A stretch of 64,000 nt of DNA from Verrucomicrobium sp. (GTDB lineage: Bacteria; Verrucomicrobiota; Verrucomicrobiia; Methylacidiphilales; UBA1321). The DNA lies in assembly GCA_017849585.1 (NCBI GenBank), contig JAFIGT010000017.1, forward strand, positions 124,001-188,000, in the 5' to 3' direction. The notes under the pieces were generated by a model that searched no databases, had not been told where the DNA came from, and saw only the letters and a program-made list of their open reading frames with translations. The stretch's first letter is position 1; each line of letters opens with the position of its first letter. Positions 43,366 to 52,926 of this stretch are shown in pieces. Both the position numbers and the translations under genes were made by a program.

Positions 43366-43995
43366 ATGATTACACCCTCGACCTTTACCGGTGGCGACCT
43401 CGCCACGAACGCTTATCTTTTACCTGTTGAAGGAGGCGTTCTCTGCTTCGACGCTCCGGAAGGTCTCGCCGCGGCGTTGCGCAAAAAGGATATCACCGTC
43501 CGCGCCCTCATCCTCACCCATGGCCACTTCGATCACATCTGGGACGCGGCGCTCATTCAGGCCGATCACAAATGCCCCGTCTACGCCCATGCCGATGATG
43601 CCGGCATGATTCGCGACCCCAGCATCTTCGCGCGATTTGGCGTGCGCGAAGTCATCGCGCCCGTGAACGACCTGCAATTGATCGACGTGCCCCAACTCGG
43701 AGCCGCCCCTTTCACCGTGGCGGGTGAAACCTTCCAGGCGTTTCACATCCCCGGTCATTCGCTGGGCAGCCTCGCCTTTTATCACGCGCCATGGAGCCTC
43801 GTCATTGGTGGCGACATTCTTTTCGCTGGTGGCGTCGGTCGCTGGGATTTGCCCGGCGGCAATCACGACACGCTCATTGCCGGAATCCGCCAGCATTTAC
43901 TCGTCCTGCCCGAAGAGACCCGCGTCTATCCCGGCCACGGCGGACCCACCAGCATCGGTGAGGAAAAAGAGACCAATCCCTTTTTAGCGGAATAA
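43366..43995 (+). CDS. Metallo-beta-lactamase-fold hydrolase, glyoxalase II-like
   Basis: 209 residues. Metal motif T-H52-G-H54-F-D56-H57. Other ligands come from IPGHSLGSL, GGDILFAGGVGRWDLPGG and VYPGHGGPTSIGEEK. The GRxDLPGG block is typical of hydroxyacylglutathione hydrolase-like or YcbL-type proteins. It could hydrolyse glutathione-type or other thioesters. It converges with the next gene, 6 bases between stops. Confidence 0.88.
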   Translation: MITPSTFTGGDLATNAYLLPVEGGVLCFDAPEGLAAALRKKDITVRALILTHGHFDHIWDAALIQADHKCPVYAHADDAGMIRDPSIFARFGVREVIAPVNDLQLIDVPQLGAAPFTVAGETFQAFHIPGHSLGSLAFYHAPWSLVIGGDILFAGGVGRWDLPGGNHDTLIAGIRQHLLVLPEETRVYPGHGGPTSIGEEKETNPFLAE

Positions 43996-44001
43996 CTGCC
44001 G

Positions 44002-45576
44002 CTATTTCGAGGGCAGTAATCCACCCGGTGGATTGAAATTCGGTTTAGGATCGCGCGGAATGGTAAACCGCATGGTCGCATCAATTTGGCCCTGAACCAC
44101 GATAGGCACCTTTTTCAAGGTGGTGGAAGGGTTGATCCGGGTCGGATGCCGCCCCTGCGAGTGCCATTCCGTAGAGACCAAAATGCCGCGCCGGATGAGA
44201 TCGGGATCACTGAACAAAATGAAGGGGGCCGCCCGCAGGAATGGTTGGGTATAAATTCCCGCCAATTGCAACTCCGTATCCTTCAGGCCCGACTCCATGA
44301 TCTGCGCCTTCAGTTCCGCATACCGCTGCAGCAAAATCGTGTTGAGCCGGAAAACGCGAATCTCGCAGTAAATCAATGCGACGCTGGTCACGCCGATCAA
44401 CACCCAGTTCGAAATCACGAAAAGGCGATTGAAGCCGAAACGCCGCGACGGCTTCCGATCCTGCACCCATCGCAACACGACAAGCGGGCCCACCACCCCC
44501 GTCACAAAAGTAAGGCCCGAGTACACGGTGAGAATTCGCTGTGGCCACCACCAGATCAATTCATTATCCATCTTCGACCAGAAAAAGAGCAGCCCGGCCA
44601 ACGTGCCAAACGCAAAGAACAGGCGTTGTCCCGGTTTGTCCCGCGAAATCCAAAAAGCCAGTGGCGAAAATACAAAGCCGATCAGATGCACCAAACCCAG
44701 TGCGTAGAAATAAATCCGCAATGGCAGTGGATCAATGCCTAAGAGATAGGTCGTCGCCTCCCCATTCCACTGGAACAGATCATGGAGTCGTTCCCCCGCT
44801 TGTTCGGGATACCACCCGAATAATCGCGACAGGATTGGACCGGGAATCGGCTCCGGGCTCTCGTTGCGAATGACGACATGGTAGAGCAACAGCAGACCGA
44901 TTCCCACGAGACTATTGAGTCGTCGTTGTGGAATGAAAATCAACCGTACCCCATAGAGCAGCAAACCAAACGGCACCATGAAGGGATGACTCAAGACCGA
45001 GGCGAGAATCAACAACAGGATCAGCCCCGACCAGTTTTTCTCCGGCCGATCGGCCTCTTTGATGCTCAAATAAATCGCCCACGCCCCGAGCACGGCCCCC
45101 AGCGAAAAAGCCAGCGGCCCCCCCCAGAGAAATTGCCCATCCCAGAACGACAAAGCGCCCACCACCAGCGCCCCGTTGCGCACATGCGGATTCGTAATGA
45201 AACGTCGCAACAGAAACCAACCGATCAGGAAATAGGACAGCGCATGGATCAAATAAAACAGCATCACCTGATACGGCACCGCCAAGCCCAGATCCACGCA
45301 CAGCCGCGAAATGATCACGGGCAAAATATAGGTGAGCTGCAAGAGATAATAGTGATCCGGCCCATAGGAAAGCGAAGGGGGATAACTATTCACCGACGAG
45401 TAGGCGATAAAGTCGGTAAACGGCAACCACGGTCCGTAGCAAAAAGCGGGAATGAGAATGATCGCCAGAGCGATCAGGGGGCCGACAGCCTCCAGCGGCA
45501 AACGCCACTGCCGCCAGTCGCGCAACGCGCACACGGCCTCCGGGAAATTCTTACAGGCAGATCGCCCTTGTTCCAT
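44002..45576 (-). CDS. Multi-pass membrane protein, hypothetical
   Basis: 524 residues from ATG 45576 (MEQGRSACKN). Ten or more hydrophobic helices alternate with short loops, and a soluble C-terminal ~110 residues follow. The shape is like that of GT-C-fold membrane glycosyltransferases or lipid-linked sugar enzymes, but no catalytic motif can be pinned down. It is divergent from another large membrane protein at 45817. Confidence 0.6.
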   Translation of the reverse strand: MEQGRSACKNFPEAVCALRDWRQWRLPLEAVGPLIALAIILIPAFCYGPWLPFTDFIAYSSVNSYPPSLSYGPDHYYLLQLTYILPVIISRLCVDLGLAVPYQVMLFYLIHALSYFLIGWFLLRRFITNPHVRNGALVVGALSFWDGQFLWGGPLAFSLGAVLGAWAIYLSIKEADRPEKNWSGLILLLILASVLSHPFMVPFGLLLYGVRLIFIPQRRLNSLVGIGLLLLYHVVIRNESPEPIPGPILSRLFGWYPEQAGERLHDLFQWNGEATTYLLGIDPLPLRIYFYALGLVHLIGFVFSPLAFWISRDKPGQRLFFAFGTLAGLLFFWSKMDNELIWWWPQRILTVYSGLTFVTGVVGPLVVLRWVQDRKPSRRFGFNRLFVISNWVLIGVTSVALIYCEIRVFRLNTILLQRYAELKAQIMESGLKDTELQLAGIYTQPFLRAAPFILFSDPDLIRRGILVSTEWHSQGRHPTRINPSTTLKKVPIVVQGQIDATMRFTIPRDPKPNFNPPGGLLPSK

Positions 45577-45816
45577 AAAATGTATTTGGACCGTATCGGC
45601 CCATGACGCCGAGGTCAAAACGATAATCCCTTTCTTGCTCGGTGCAGATGGGTGTGTCCGCCCGACCACTCCGAAGAAACGCGCGTCTATCCGGTCGCGG
45701 TGGTTTACCGCATCGGCGCGGAAAGAGATTAATCCGATTTTAAGCGATTGATTTTTCCATCTCTCACGCGCAGATTCTGGATCTAACCGCTTCCTTCGAG
45801 GTTGGAAGGGGAAACT

Positions 45817-47325
45817 ATGATGGATTTCGGGAAGAAATTTCTAGGGCGTTTACCCTATCCGCTATATCTGGCCCTCAGCGCCTTTTTGATTTCCGTCGTA
45901 ATTATATACTTTTACAGCCCCCGCTTTGTCACCTGGCAGGGACTCCATATCCCGCCATCTTTTTTCAATCCGGAAGTCAACCGCGGCAATGATGCGCTGA
46001 AGCAACTTGCCAATCCGTTTGAAACCAATTTTCGTCCAAACAATAGCATCATTCGCTGGCGTTTACTTTTCCCTCTCGTCGGGCATGCACTTCATTTCCC
46101 CGATAAACTCTATTTGAGTATGCCCTATGTCGGGGCACTGCTGGTCTTTGCCTTTATGGCGCATGTAGCTGTTCGCGAGACGAAGGATCGACTTGTCGCC
46201 TTGCTGATTGCCCTCCTTAGCGGGACGACCTCCTGGTTTTTTGTCTCGAGCGGATGGCTGGGCTACTTTGATTCCTGGTATGTGTTAGCCCTTCTGCTGA
46301 TTGCCTTTTCACCCTCAAGACGGCTTTTGCTCGCTGCCTGCCTGCTGGGTCCGTGGGTGGACGAACGCTTTATTCTCGCGTTGCCCGTGGTCTTGTTTGT
46401 GCGTCGATTCTATTTTCACAATGAGAGTTCCTACGACTGGAAAAAGTGGAAAGACGAAACGCTTTTCGTCATCATCTCCATAGCACCTTACATCTTGATT
46501 CGATTGGCAATCATTAAAATGGGAGGAGATCAGAGCGAGAGTGTCAAAAATTTTGGTATTGCCTTAAACACACCCAACCTGTTTCTTCATCTGCTTCTCG
46601 GAATCTGGAATAGCTTTCGCGGTCTCTGGTTCTTTGTCGGCCTGTTATTCTGGATCATGTATCGCTACTACTATCGTATCGCGTCCATTATCCTTGGCTT
46701 GGTGATGCTCACCATTTTCGCCGGCAGCCTTTATGTGGCGGGTGACGTTACCCGCTCTCTCTCCATGTTCTTATCGGTTCCGTTACTCGGCATTTTCTAT
46801 GGATACCGGCATCGTCCGCAATGGATGAGCGCCGCTGTGCCACTCATCGTGTTCTTTAACTTGGTTGCGCCTGCCAGTCATGTCATGACGGCCTTCACTG
46901 TTCCGATCTTCGATCTGCGCTATGAGCTTTCGCACCTTCGCAATCCCCCCATGGAGGTCAGCCCGTTGACCTACACGACCCGCGCGGAAGAGCTGATCAA
47001 GGAAAAGAAATTCGATGATGCCCTGACGATGCTTGGTTACGCAACTCGGCTGAAACCGGATTTTGCCCGCGCCTACTTCAATATTGGCTATATCAAATAC
47101 ACCAAGGGCCAGTACGAAGATGCCCTGACCGATTTTACCTTCTCGATTCGGTACGATACCCGGCATGCCAATACCTATTACTACCGCGGGCTATGTTACC
47201 TGCAGTTGAAGAATACGGAGAACGCTGCCTCTGAATTTACCTACGCCCTGCGCGTCGCTCCCCCCGATTGGCCATTGCGCGTGGAAACCAATAACCGGCT
47301 GCAAGCGATACCGAAAGCGCCATGA
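45817..47325 (+). CDS. Membrane protein with C-terminal TPR repeats
   Basis: 502 residues. About nine hydrophobic helices (residues ~18-370) are followed by three TPR units (~385-490; e.g. ARAYFNIGYIKYTKGQYEDAL and HANTYYYRGLCYLQLKNTENA). An AAGGGG element precedes the double ATG at 45817/45820. The function is unknown; the helix-plus-TPR design recalls O-antigen or oligosaccharide membrane enzymes. It overlaps the DUF2238 gene by ATGA. Confidence 0.7.
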   Translation: MMDFGKKFLGRLPYPLYLALSAFLISVVIIYFYSPRFVTWQGLHIPPSFFNPEVNRGNDALKQLANPFETNFRPNNSIIRWRLLFPLVGHALHFPDKLYLSMPYVGALLVFAFMAHVAVRETKDRLVALLIALLSGTTSWFFVSSGWLGYFDSWYVLALLLIAFSPSRRLLLAACLLGPWVDERFILALPVVLFVRRFYFHNESSYDWKKWKDETLFVIISIAPYILIRLAIIKMGGDQSESVKNFGIALNTPNLFLHLLLGIWNSFRGLWFFVGLLFWIMYRYYYRIASIILGLVMLTIFAGSLYVAGDVTRSLSMFLSVPLLGIFYGYRHRPQWMSAAVPLIVFFNLVAPASHVMTAFTVPIFDLRYELSHLRNPPMEVSPLTYTTRAEELIKEKKFDDALTMLGYATRLKPDFARAYFNIGYIKYTKGQYEDALTDFTFSIRYDTRHANTYYYRGLCYLQLKNTENAASEFTYALRVAPPDWPLRVETNNRLQAIPKAP

Positions 47326-47957
47326 GGAGTACTCGCCGTCTTACCTGCGATCTGGCGTTACTGGCCCTCGTCTTGATCGTGCTCACGTGGTCGGCCATTG
47401 GACCGTTCGACCGCGCGACGTGGTGGATGGAAGTCATCCCGGCACTGATTGGTATCGTGACGTTGGTGGCGCTTTATCCGCGCTTTCGCTTTTCCGAGCT
47501 GGTCTGCGTTTTTCTCGCGCTGCACATGATTATTCTCATGGTCGGCGGTCATTACAGCTATGCGCGGGTGCCGTTGTTCGATTATTGCAAGGACTGGTTC
47601 GGTTGGACGCGCAATCATTTCGATCGCGTGGGTCATTTTGCCCAAGGCTTCGTCCCCGCCCTCATCGCGCGCGAAGTGCTCTTGCGGCAGGGCGTGATCG
47701 CGCGCCGGGGCTGGTTGCCCTTTCTCGTCGTCTGCATTTGCCTCGCCATCAGCGCGTCGTATGAATTTCTGGAATGGGGCGCAGCGCTCTGGCTCGGGCA
47801 GGGGGCGGATGAATTCCTCGGCACCCAGGGCGATGTCTGGGACACGCAAACCGATATGTTCCTGGCGATGATCGGGGCAGTTTGCGCCATGCTCTTTTTC
47901 AGCCGCTGGCAGGATCATTCGCTTCGGCAGGTTGCGCCGGGGCTTGCGGGGAAGTGA
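47322..47957 (+). CDS. DUF2238/YjdF-family membrane protein
   Basis: 211 residues with five or six helices. The family landmarks HYSYARVPLFD, RNHFDRVGHFAQGFVPAL and the acidic ASYEFLEWGAAL segment are clear, as is GDVWDTQTDM near the end. The family is an inner-membrane protein of unknown function. It overlaps the preceding TPR membrane protein gene. Confidence 0.88.
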   Translation: MRSTRRLTCDLALLALVLIVLTWSAIGPFDRATWWMEVIPALIGIVTLVALYPRFRFSELVCVFLALHMIILMVGGHYSYARVPLFDYCKDWFGWTRNHFDRVGHFAQGFVPALIAREVLLRQGVIARRGWLPFLVVCICLAISASYEFLEWGAALWLGQGADEFLGTQGDVWDTQTDMFLAMIGAVCAMLFFSRWQDHSLRQVAPGLAGK

Positions 47958-47978
47958 TTTTCGCGCTTCAGTATAGGT

Positions 47979-48419
47979 ATGGCCAACGCACGTTCCCGTT
48001 TTGCCGTTTCGCTGGGCGCCGTTGTACTCGCCCTCATGGTTTGCACCGGATGTTCCACCCCGGAATCGCGTATTGAAAAAGATCCCGCGCTCTACGCCAG
48101 CTTTCCGCCCGATGTCCAGGCCAGCGTCAAGCAGGGCAAGATCGATATTGGTTTCACCCAGAACATGGTTTATGTCGCCTGGGGCAAGCCGGATACGAAG
48201 AAGGATGTCATCGATGAAAAGGGCAAGCGCGAGGTGTGGATTTATCTCGGTTCGCGCCAGGTTTTCGATGGCTACGACATGGTGGAAGTGCCTCGGCTGG
48301 CTGGCAATGGACAGGTTGCCGGCGTCTACATGGAACAACGTCCCCGCTTCCGCACCGCTTATTATGAGCGCGCCACCGTGACCTTCACCAACGGCAAGGT
48401 CAGCAAGATCGTCCAGTAA
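47979..48419 (+). CDS. Lipoprotein, SmpA/BamE-like domain
   Basis: 146 residues. A signal peptide ends at a lipobox CTGC, with lipidated Cys25. The mature part has IDIGFTQNMVYVAWGKPD, the helix-turn pattern shared with SmpA/BamE small lipoproteins, then KREVWIYLG and a closing strand pair. The domain assignment is by pattern only. BamE helps fold outer-membrane proteins, but no bam genes are nearby. It follows the DUF2238 gene by 21 bases. Confidence 0.65.
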   Translation: MANARSRFAVSLGAVVLALMVCTGCSTPESRIEKDPALYASFPPDVQASVKQGKIDIGFTQNMVYVAWGKPDTKKDVIDEKGKREVWIYLGSRQVFDGYDMVEVPRLAGNGQVAGVYMEQRPRFRTAYYERATVTFTNGKVSKIVQ

Positions 48420-48757
48420 ACAGCCCTTGGGTACGAAAATGTCGCACACGCAGCGCACCTAACCAACCTAAGCCTAACGCATGCGCCCTTTTCGTGCTTA
48501 AATGGGGGCATGAACGGGAAATTCTCGGAATACCAGTCCGGCGCGGGACCGTCTCAGGACCAGGGAAGGGGTGGTGACGTTGGGAGCGGTTCGGCGCTCG
48601 CACTCCTAAAATTGCGAGGAGCCTGACCCCGCGATCGGCAAAAAAGTCCGCTCGTCTGCCGCGCCGGTAATTTCTTCCTACCGCCAGATCCACAGCCACT
48701 TAGCTGATCCCTTCCGATCGCTCCTGCCTCTTGGCTGCCAACCGGACCAGTTCTGGC
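48420..48757. other. Intergenic region before the flagellar cluster
   Basis: A 338-base gap. It holds a 38-codon frame at 48510-48626 (MNGKFSEYQSG...), Gly/Ser-rich, with a weak purine stretch in front. I rate it as possible but unsupported. The rest shows short GC hairpins and no recognisable RNA gene. Confidence 0.35.
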
Positions 48758-48784
48758 TAAAGCCCTTGGCAGGCAGGTCGATAA
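48758..48784 (+). promoter_or_regulatory. Sigma-28 (FliA) promoter of the fliD operon
   Basis: TAAA (48758-48761), exactly 15 bases, then GTCGATAA (48777-48784). The consensus is TAAA-N15-GCCGATAA; only one base differs. The fliD ATG is 27 bases downstream. Sigma-28 drives late flagellar genes, which fits fliD and fliS. Confidence 0.85.
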
Positions 48785-48811
48785 AACGAGTGGGGACGAT
48801 GGATTACGTCT

Positions 48812-50530
48812 ATGAGCACAACCACTAGCGCCAGCAGTCTGGGTACGGTTACCATGAGCGGCTTTTACAGCGGCATGGACACCGAATCCATTCTCACCAA
48901 GATCAAGGCCGCCTCCGAGATTCCCATTACCAATCTGGAATCCCAGAGCGAGGTGCTCACCAACCAAAAGAGCGCCTACGGCTTCATCAGTTCCAGCCTC
49001 AGCACGCTGTTAACCAAGCTCGACGCCCTGAAGGACCCCCAGCTTTACCGTGGCCACACCGCCTCGGTGACCACCAGCACGGTCGGTACCGCCTCTGCCG
49101 ACGAGACGGCATCGAACGGCACCTACGATATCAGCATCACCCAGGTGGCCACCTCTTCCTCCCTGCGCAGCGGCACCGGTGCCAACACCCAAATGGGCGC
49201 CATCCCCGCCGCCACAGCGACCATCGGCAGCGTCAACGGGATGGATGTCAGCAACAAAACTTTCACCATCAACGGCAAGACAATCACGCTGACCGGCAGC
49301 GAAGCCATTGACGACGGCACTGCCGGTTCCGTCATCGGCAAAATCAACGCTTCCGGCGCGGGTGTCACCGCCTCCTACAACGCGACGACCGGCAAGTTCA
49401 GCCTCACCTCCGCCTCCACCATCGTTCTCGGCACCGGGGCCGACACGAGCAATTTCCTCCGTCAGGCCCAGCTCTTCAACAACGGTACCAGCTCCGTGGA
49501 AAGCACGCTCGGCATCGCCCGCGTCAACGCCACCGCGAGCCTCAATACGGCCGGGTTTGCCACCACGCCGACTACTGGCAATTTCTACGTCAACGGAACC
49601 GCCATCACCTATAATAGCGGCGACTCCCTCAACGACATCCTCACCAAGATCACCAACAGCGGGGCGGGGGTGGTCGCCACCTACGATTCCTACACCGACC
49701 GGATCACGCTCACTTCGTCCAAGCGCGGTGCGCAAGGCATCACCGTCACCGACGGCACCAGTAACCTGGCCTCCGCCATGCGGCTGACCTCTTCCGACAG
49801 CACCTTCGCCATTGGCAAGTCGACCAAGTTCACCGTTGGCAACGATCCCACCGTCCGCCAGAGCGAGGACGAAACGCTCACCGCCGACGAGCTTGGCATC
49901 AAGGGTGTCTCGATGACAGTCATCGGCTCCGGCTCCACCCAGATCACCGTGGGCTCCGACGTCACCGCCGTTCAGACCGCCATCAACGACTTCATCTCCC
50001 AGTACAACTCGTCCCAGAACGTGGTCGCCAGCTACATCAAGGTCGACACTGACGACACCGAGAACAGCGGCATTCTCTCCACCGATTCCACGCTCACCTT
50101 CCTCCCGAGCGACCTGCGAGGCGTCCTCAGCACCGTCATGGACGGCAACAGCTCGATCAAGATGCTCTCCGATCTTGGCATCGAGACCAACAGTTCCGAC
50201 AACACCATCACCTCCGTCGATGCCACCAAGCTGAAGAACGCCATGACCAATAACCTCGAGGATATTGTCACGCTCTTCACCGATTCGAGCAGCGGTCTCG
50301 TCGCCCAGATGCAGGACCGCGTCAACACTTACGCCGACAGCACCAAGGGCAGCATTGTCCTGCGCACCAACAACATCACTTCCCAGCAGAAAACCATCGC
50401 CGACAATATCACCCAGATGCAGGCCCGCGTGGATGCGGAAATCGCTTTCCTGCGCAGTGAGTTTGCCGACATGGAAGCGGCCTATAACTCGTCCCAGAAC
50501 GTGCTCAGTACCCTGCTCAACAACCTGTAA
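48812..50530 (+). CDS. fliD: Flagellar hook-associated protein 2 (filament cap) FliD
   Basis: FliD forms the cap under which flagellin polymerises. 572 residues. The N-terminal region VTMSGFYSGMDTESILTKI is the export and coiled-coil start of the family. A Thr/Ser/Asn-rich variable middle follows. The C-terminal coiled coil (LVAQMQDRVNTYADSTKGSI... DAEIAFLRSEFADMEAAYN) ends in STLLNNL, typical of FliD. It is the first gene of a cluster with fliS and is preceded by a sigma-28 promoter. Confidence 0.94.
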   Translation: MSTTTSASSLGTVTMSGFYSGMDTESILTKIKAASEIPITNLESQSEVLTNQKSAYGFISSSLSTLLTKLDALKDPQLYRGHTASVTTSTVGTASADETASNGTYDISITQVATSSSLRSGTGANTQMGAIPAATATIGSVNGMDVSNKTFTINGKTITLTGSEAIDDGTAGSVIGKINASGAGVTASYNATTGKFSLTSASTIVLGTGADTSNFLRQAQLFNNGTSSVESTLGIARVNATASLNTAGFATTPTTGNFYVNGTAITYNSGDSLNDILTKITNSGAGVVATYDSYTDRITLTSSKRGAQGITVTDGTSNLASAMRLTSSDSTFAIGKSTKFTVGNDPTVRQSEDETLTADELGIKGVSMTVIGSGSTQITVGSDVTAVQTAINDFISQYNSSQNVVASYIKVDTDDTENSGILSTDSTLTFLPSDLRGVLSTVMDGNSSIKMLSDLGIETNSSDNTITSVDATKLKNAMTNNLEDIVTLFTDSSSGLVAQMQDRVNTYADSTKGSIVLRTNNITSQQKTIADNITQMQARVDAEIAFLRSEFADMEAAYNSSQNVLSTLLNNL

Positions 50531-50560
50531 TCCCGTCGTAAAACCAGACCAGAAACCAGC

Positions 50561-51169
50561 ATGAAACTCATCATCGATTCAACTCCCGTGGAGATTCCCG
50601 CCGCGGAATCCCAATCCTTTCGCGAACTCTGCGCCGGTGTCATGAACTGGCTGCTGCCACGCAAGCGGTCCATTGCCACCTGCAAGTTCGACGGCCATGT
50701 GATCCACTCCGTCGAGGAGGCCGACTCCATCCTGTCCTCCTCCCGCACCTGCGAAATCGAATCGGTCCCCTTTGATATTGCCCTGCAATCGGCCCTGGCG
50801 CTGCAATGCAATTACCTCGGCGAGATTGAGCAACAATGCGACAAGCTCGTCACCGAGAGCCTCCTCGCGGATCCGCAGGACATTGTCAAACTCTGGCGCG
50901 AGATTTGCGAGAATCTCAAGCAACAGATTTCCTTCATCCCCCAGCTCGGCAACATCCTCAGCGAATCCCAGGTCGATCACCTCATCACCAGCCGCATGGA
51001 GGATTTCAACGAGATCATGAAGAGCGCCGCTGCCGCGCTCTCCACGGCCGACGTGGTCCAGTTTTCCGATGTTCTCGAACTCAGGCTCGTCCCCTGGCTG
51101 CAACAGTACCGCGAGTTTCTGCTGCAACACGTCGACGACCTGGGTCGTGCCAATAAGAATGCCGTATAA
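50561..51169 (+). CDS. Unknown protein between fliD and fliS
   Basis: 202 residues, soluble and helical. The first ~70 residues are strand-rich (MKLIIDSTPVEIP, KFDGHVIHSVEEAD), and the rest is long helices (EIEQQCDKLVTESLLADPQDIVKLWREICENLKQQ). No family is recognised. Its place, 30 bases after fliD and 3 bases before fliS, suggests a filament-assembly accessory or chaperone (inference). Confidence 0.75.
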   Translation: MKLIIDSTPVEIPAAESQSFRELCAGVMNWLLPRKRSIATCKFDGHVIHSVEEADSILSSSRTCEIESVPFDIALQSALALQCNYLGEIEQQCDKLVTESLLADPQDIVKLWREICENLKQQISFIPQLGNILSESQVDHLITSRMEDFNEIMKSAAAALSTADVVQFSDVLELRLVPWLQQYREFLLQHVDDLGRANKNAV

Positions 51170-51172
51170 ATT

Positions 51173-51580
51173 ATGATGAATGCCTCACGTTCGTACCTCG
51201 TTGCTCAAATTCAATCCGCCACTCCGGGGGGGTTAATCGTGCTGCTCTACGATGGGCTGCTGCGATTTGCCCAAGAGGCAGAAGAAAAACTGGCAAGCAA
51301 AGATCCCACGACAGTGAAACTGGCGGCCGAAGCGGTCCAGCGCGCCACCGATATCCTCACGGAACTCGCCTCCTCCCTGCGCGAGGATCAGAATCCGGAG
51401 TTGTGCGCCAACCTCTCGCAACTCTACTCCTTCTTTACCACCGAGCTTTCCCGCGCCCTTCACACCCGCGATGCCGCCATCATCACGAGTCTCCTCCCGC
51501 TCATCACCCAGCTACGCGATACATGGCAGGAGGCCGAAGGCCTCGCGTATCAACGCACCGACGCCGCCGCCACGGGTTAA
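51173..51580 (+). CDS. fliS: Flagellin export chaperone FliS
   Basis: FliS binds the flagellin C-terminus and prevents premature polymerisation in the cytoplasm. 135 residues. The diagnostic N-terminal segment YLVAQIQSATPGGLIVLLYDGLLRFAQEA is present, and the remainder is a four-helix bundle with an Ala-rich tail. It sits immediately after the unknown protein gene, 3 bases between them. Confidence 0.92.
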   Translation: MMNASRSYLVAQIQSATPGGLIVLLYDGLLRFAQEAEEKLASKDPTTVKLAAEAVQRATDILTELASSLREDQNPELCANLSQLYSFFTTELSRALHTRDAAIITSLLPLITQLRDTWQEAEGLAYQRTDAAATG

Positions 51581-51597
51581 GCCCCGTCAAAATCGCC

Positions 51598-52926
51598 ATG
51601 TCTTCCCCCTTTGCCAGCCCACTCCACACGGAAACCCCCACCGTCGTCTTTGTCGAATCCCGCCATGGCGTGGAATCGCTCTTCACCCGCCTCCTGCGCC
51701 ACGGTGCCCGTCAGGCCGGATGGAAATATCGCGTCGTTACTCTCCGCGATGGCCAGGGCCGCCGCCTGCTCGATGGCGAATTACGCGATGCGATTTGCGC
51801 CGGCTCGGTGGACCTCATCGCCTTCCTCATGGATGCCCCGCTTGGATCGTCCGGTCTCTGGAAGTCGGCCCACCTCCACGACATCCCGAAAATCTCGCTC
51901 TGGTACGACGATTATCTCCGCAGCCCCGACACGCTTGCCCATCCCGATATCTGGCGCCATTGGCAACAAAACGACCACGTCACCACCTTCATTTGGGACG
52001 GCCACTGGCGCACGCAGTGGGAGAATTTCACGCATCATCCCGCGTTACCGATTCATCTTTCCGCCGACCCCGAACAATTCTCGCCCGATACCGTTTCCGT
52101 CTTTCCCGAGTTGCATGCGCACGCGGTTTTCACCGGCACCATCCCGGCGCTCGCCGCCCTCAACGACGAGGCCCATGCGTTGCCGGTCCCCGTTCGCAAC
52201 TATCTGAACACGTGCGTGGCCACCCTTGAAAAATCCGCCTGGCCGCTGCAACCCTACGAAGTGGCTGCCGCGGAACGCGCGGCCCTCGCTCCCAAGCTCT
52301 CCGCCGTCATCGATCAATGGCTGGTCAATCCCGCTCATCAGGCGCTCTTCAATCATCAGGTCTGGCACTGGAGCAAACGCATTGCGCGTCTGCGCGGCCT
52401 CGCCGCCGTGATGAAGAGCGGACCCGTCGCGGTCGTCAGCGGTCACCACACCGCACGCTTCGCGGGCGAGGCTGAACTACGCGCCGCGCTCCATGCGGAC
52501 GAGTCCTTCCAATTCCGCAACACCACCGATATCGAACCCAAGCATTGGGCCGGTATCTTCCGCAGTGGCCGCTTCCAATTGCAATTCACCGATCCCCAAT
52601 CGGTGCAGGGCGGGCTGCCCTTCCGCGTTTTCGAATGCGCCGCCTCCGGCTCGGCGTTGCTCTCCGACACCCGGCCCGAACTCGCCGCGGAGTTCAAGCA
52701 CGACGAGGAAATCGTCCTCGCCACCGATGAGGCCGATCTCACCCGCCGCGCGCACGATCTTTTCCACGCCGACGACGACATGCTCGTCTCCATCGGCGCC
52801 GCTGCGCTCGACAAATTCCGTCAGAAACACACCTGTGGCCAGCGCTGGCGCGAGATCGTTTTGAAACATCATGAGTCCCTCCAACACGCGGCCGCACGAC
52901 ACGCCGCACCACCTGCTCTGGCCTAA
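51598..52926 (+). CDS. CgeB/Glyco_trans_1_2-like glycosyltransferase in the flagellar cluster
   Basis: 442 residues from ATG 51598. An N-terminal Rossmann-like half (PTVVFVESRHGVESLF) and a C-terminal GT-B half are present. The latter includes GLPFRVFECAASGSALLSDTRPELAAEF, which matches the end region of CgeB-type spore or flagellar glycosyltransferases. The position 17 bases after fliS suggests glycosylation of flagellin or of another filament protein (inference). A possible 47-codon gene overlaps its 3' end. Confidence 0.8.
   Translation: MSSPFASPLHTETPTVVFVESRHGVESLFTRLLRHGARQAGWKYRVVTLRDGQGRRLLDGELRDAICAGSVDLIAFLMDAPLGSSGLWKSAHLHDIPKISLWYDDYLRSPDTLAHPDIWRHWQQNDHVTTFIWDGHWRTQWENFTHHPALPIHLSADPEQFSPDTVSVFPELHAHAVFTGTIPALAALNDEAHALPVPVRNYLNTCVATLEKSAWPLQPYEVAAAERAALAPKLSAVIDQWLVNPAHQALFNHQVWHWSKRIARLRGLAAVMKSGPVAVVSGHHTARFAGEAELRAALHADESFQFRNTTDIEPKHWAGIFRSGRFQLQFTDPQSVQGGLPFRVFECAASGSALLSDTRPELAAEFKHDEEIVLATDEADLTRRAHDLFHADDDMLVSIGAAALDKFRQKHTCGQRWREIVLKHHESLQHAAARHAAPPALA

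Noticed and set aside
48510-48626. 38-codon frame before fliD
   Set aside because: Only a weak purine stretch in front, Gly/Ser-rich, and no supporting context. Possible but unsupported.
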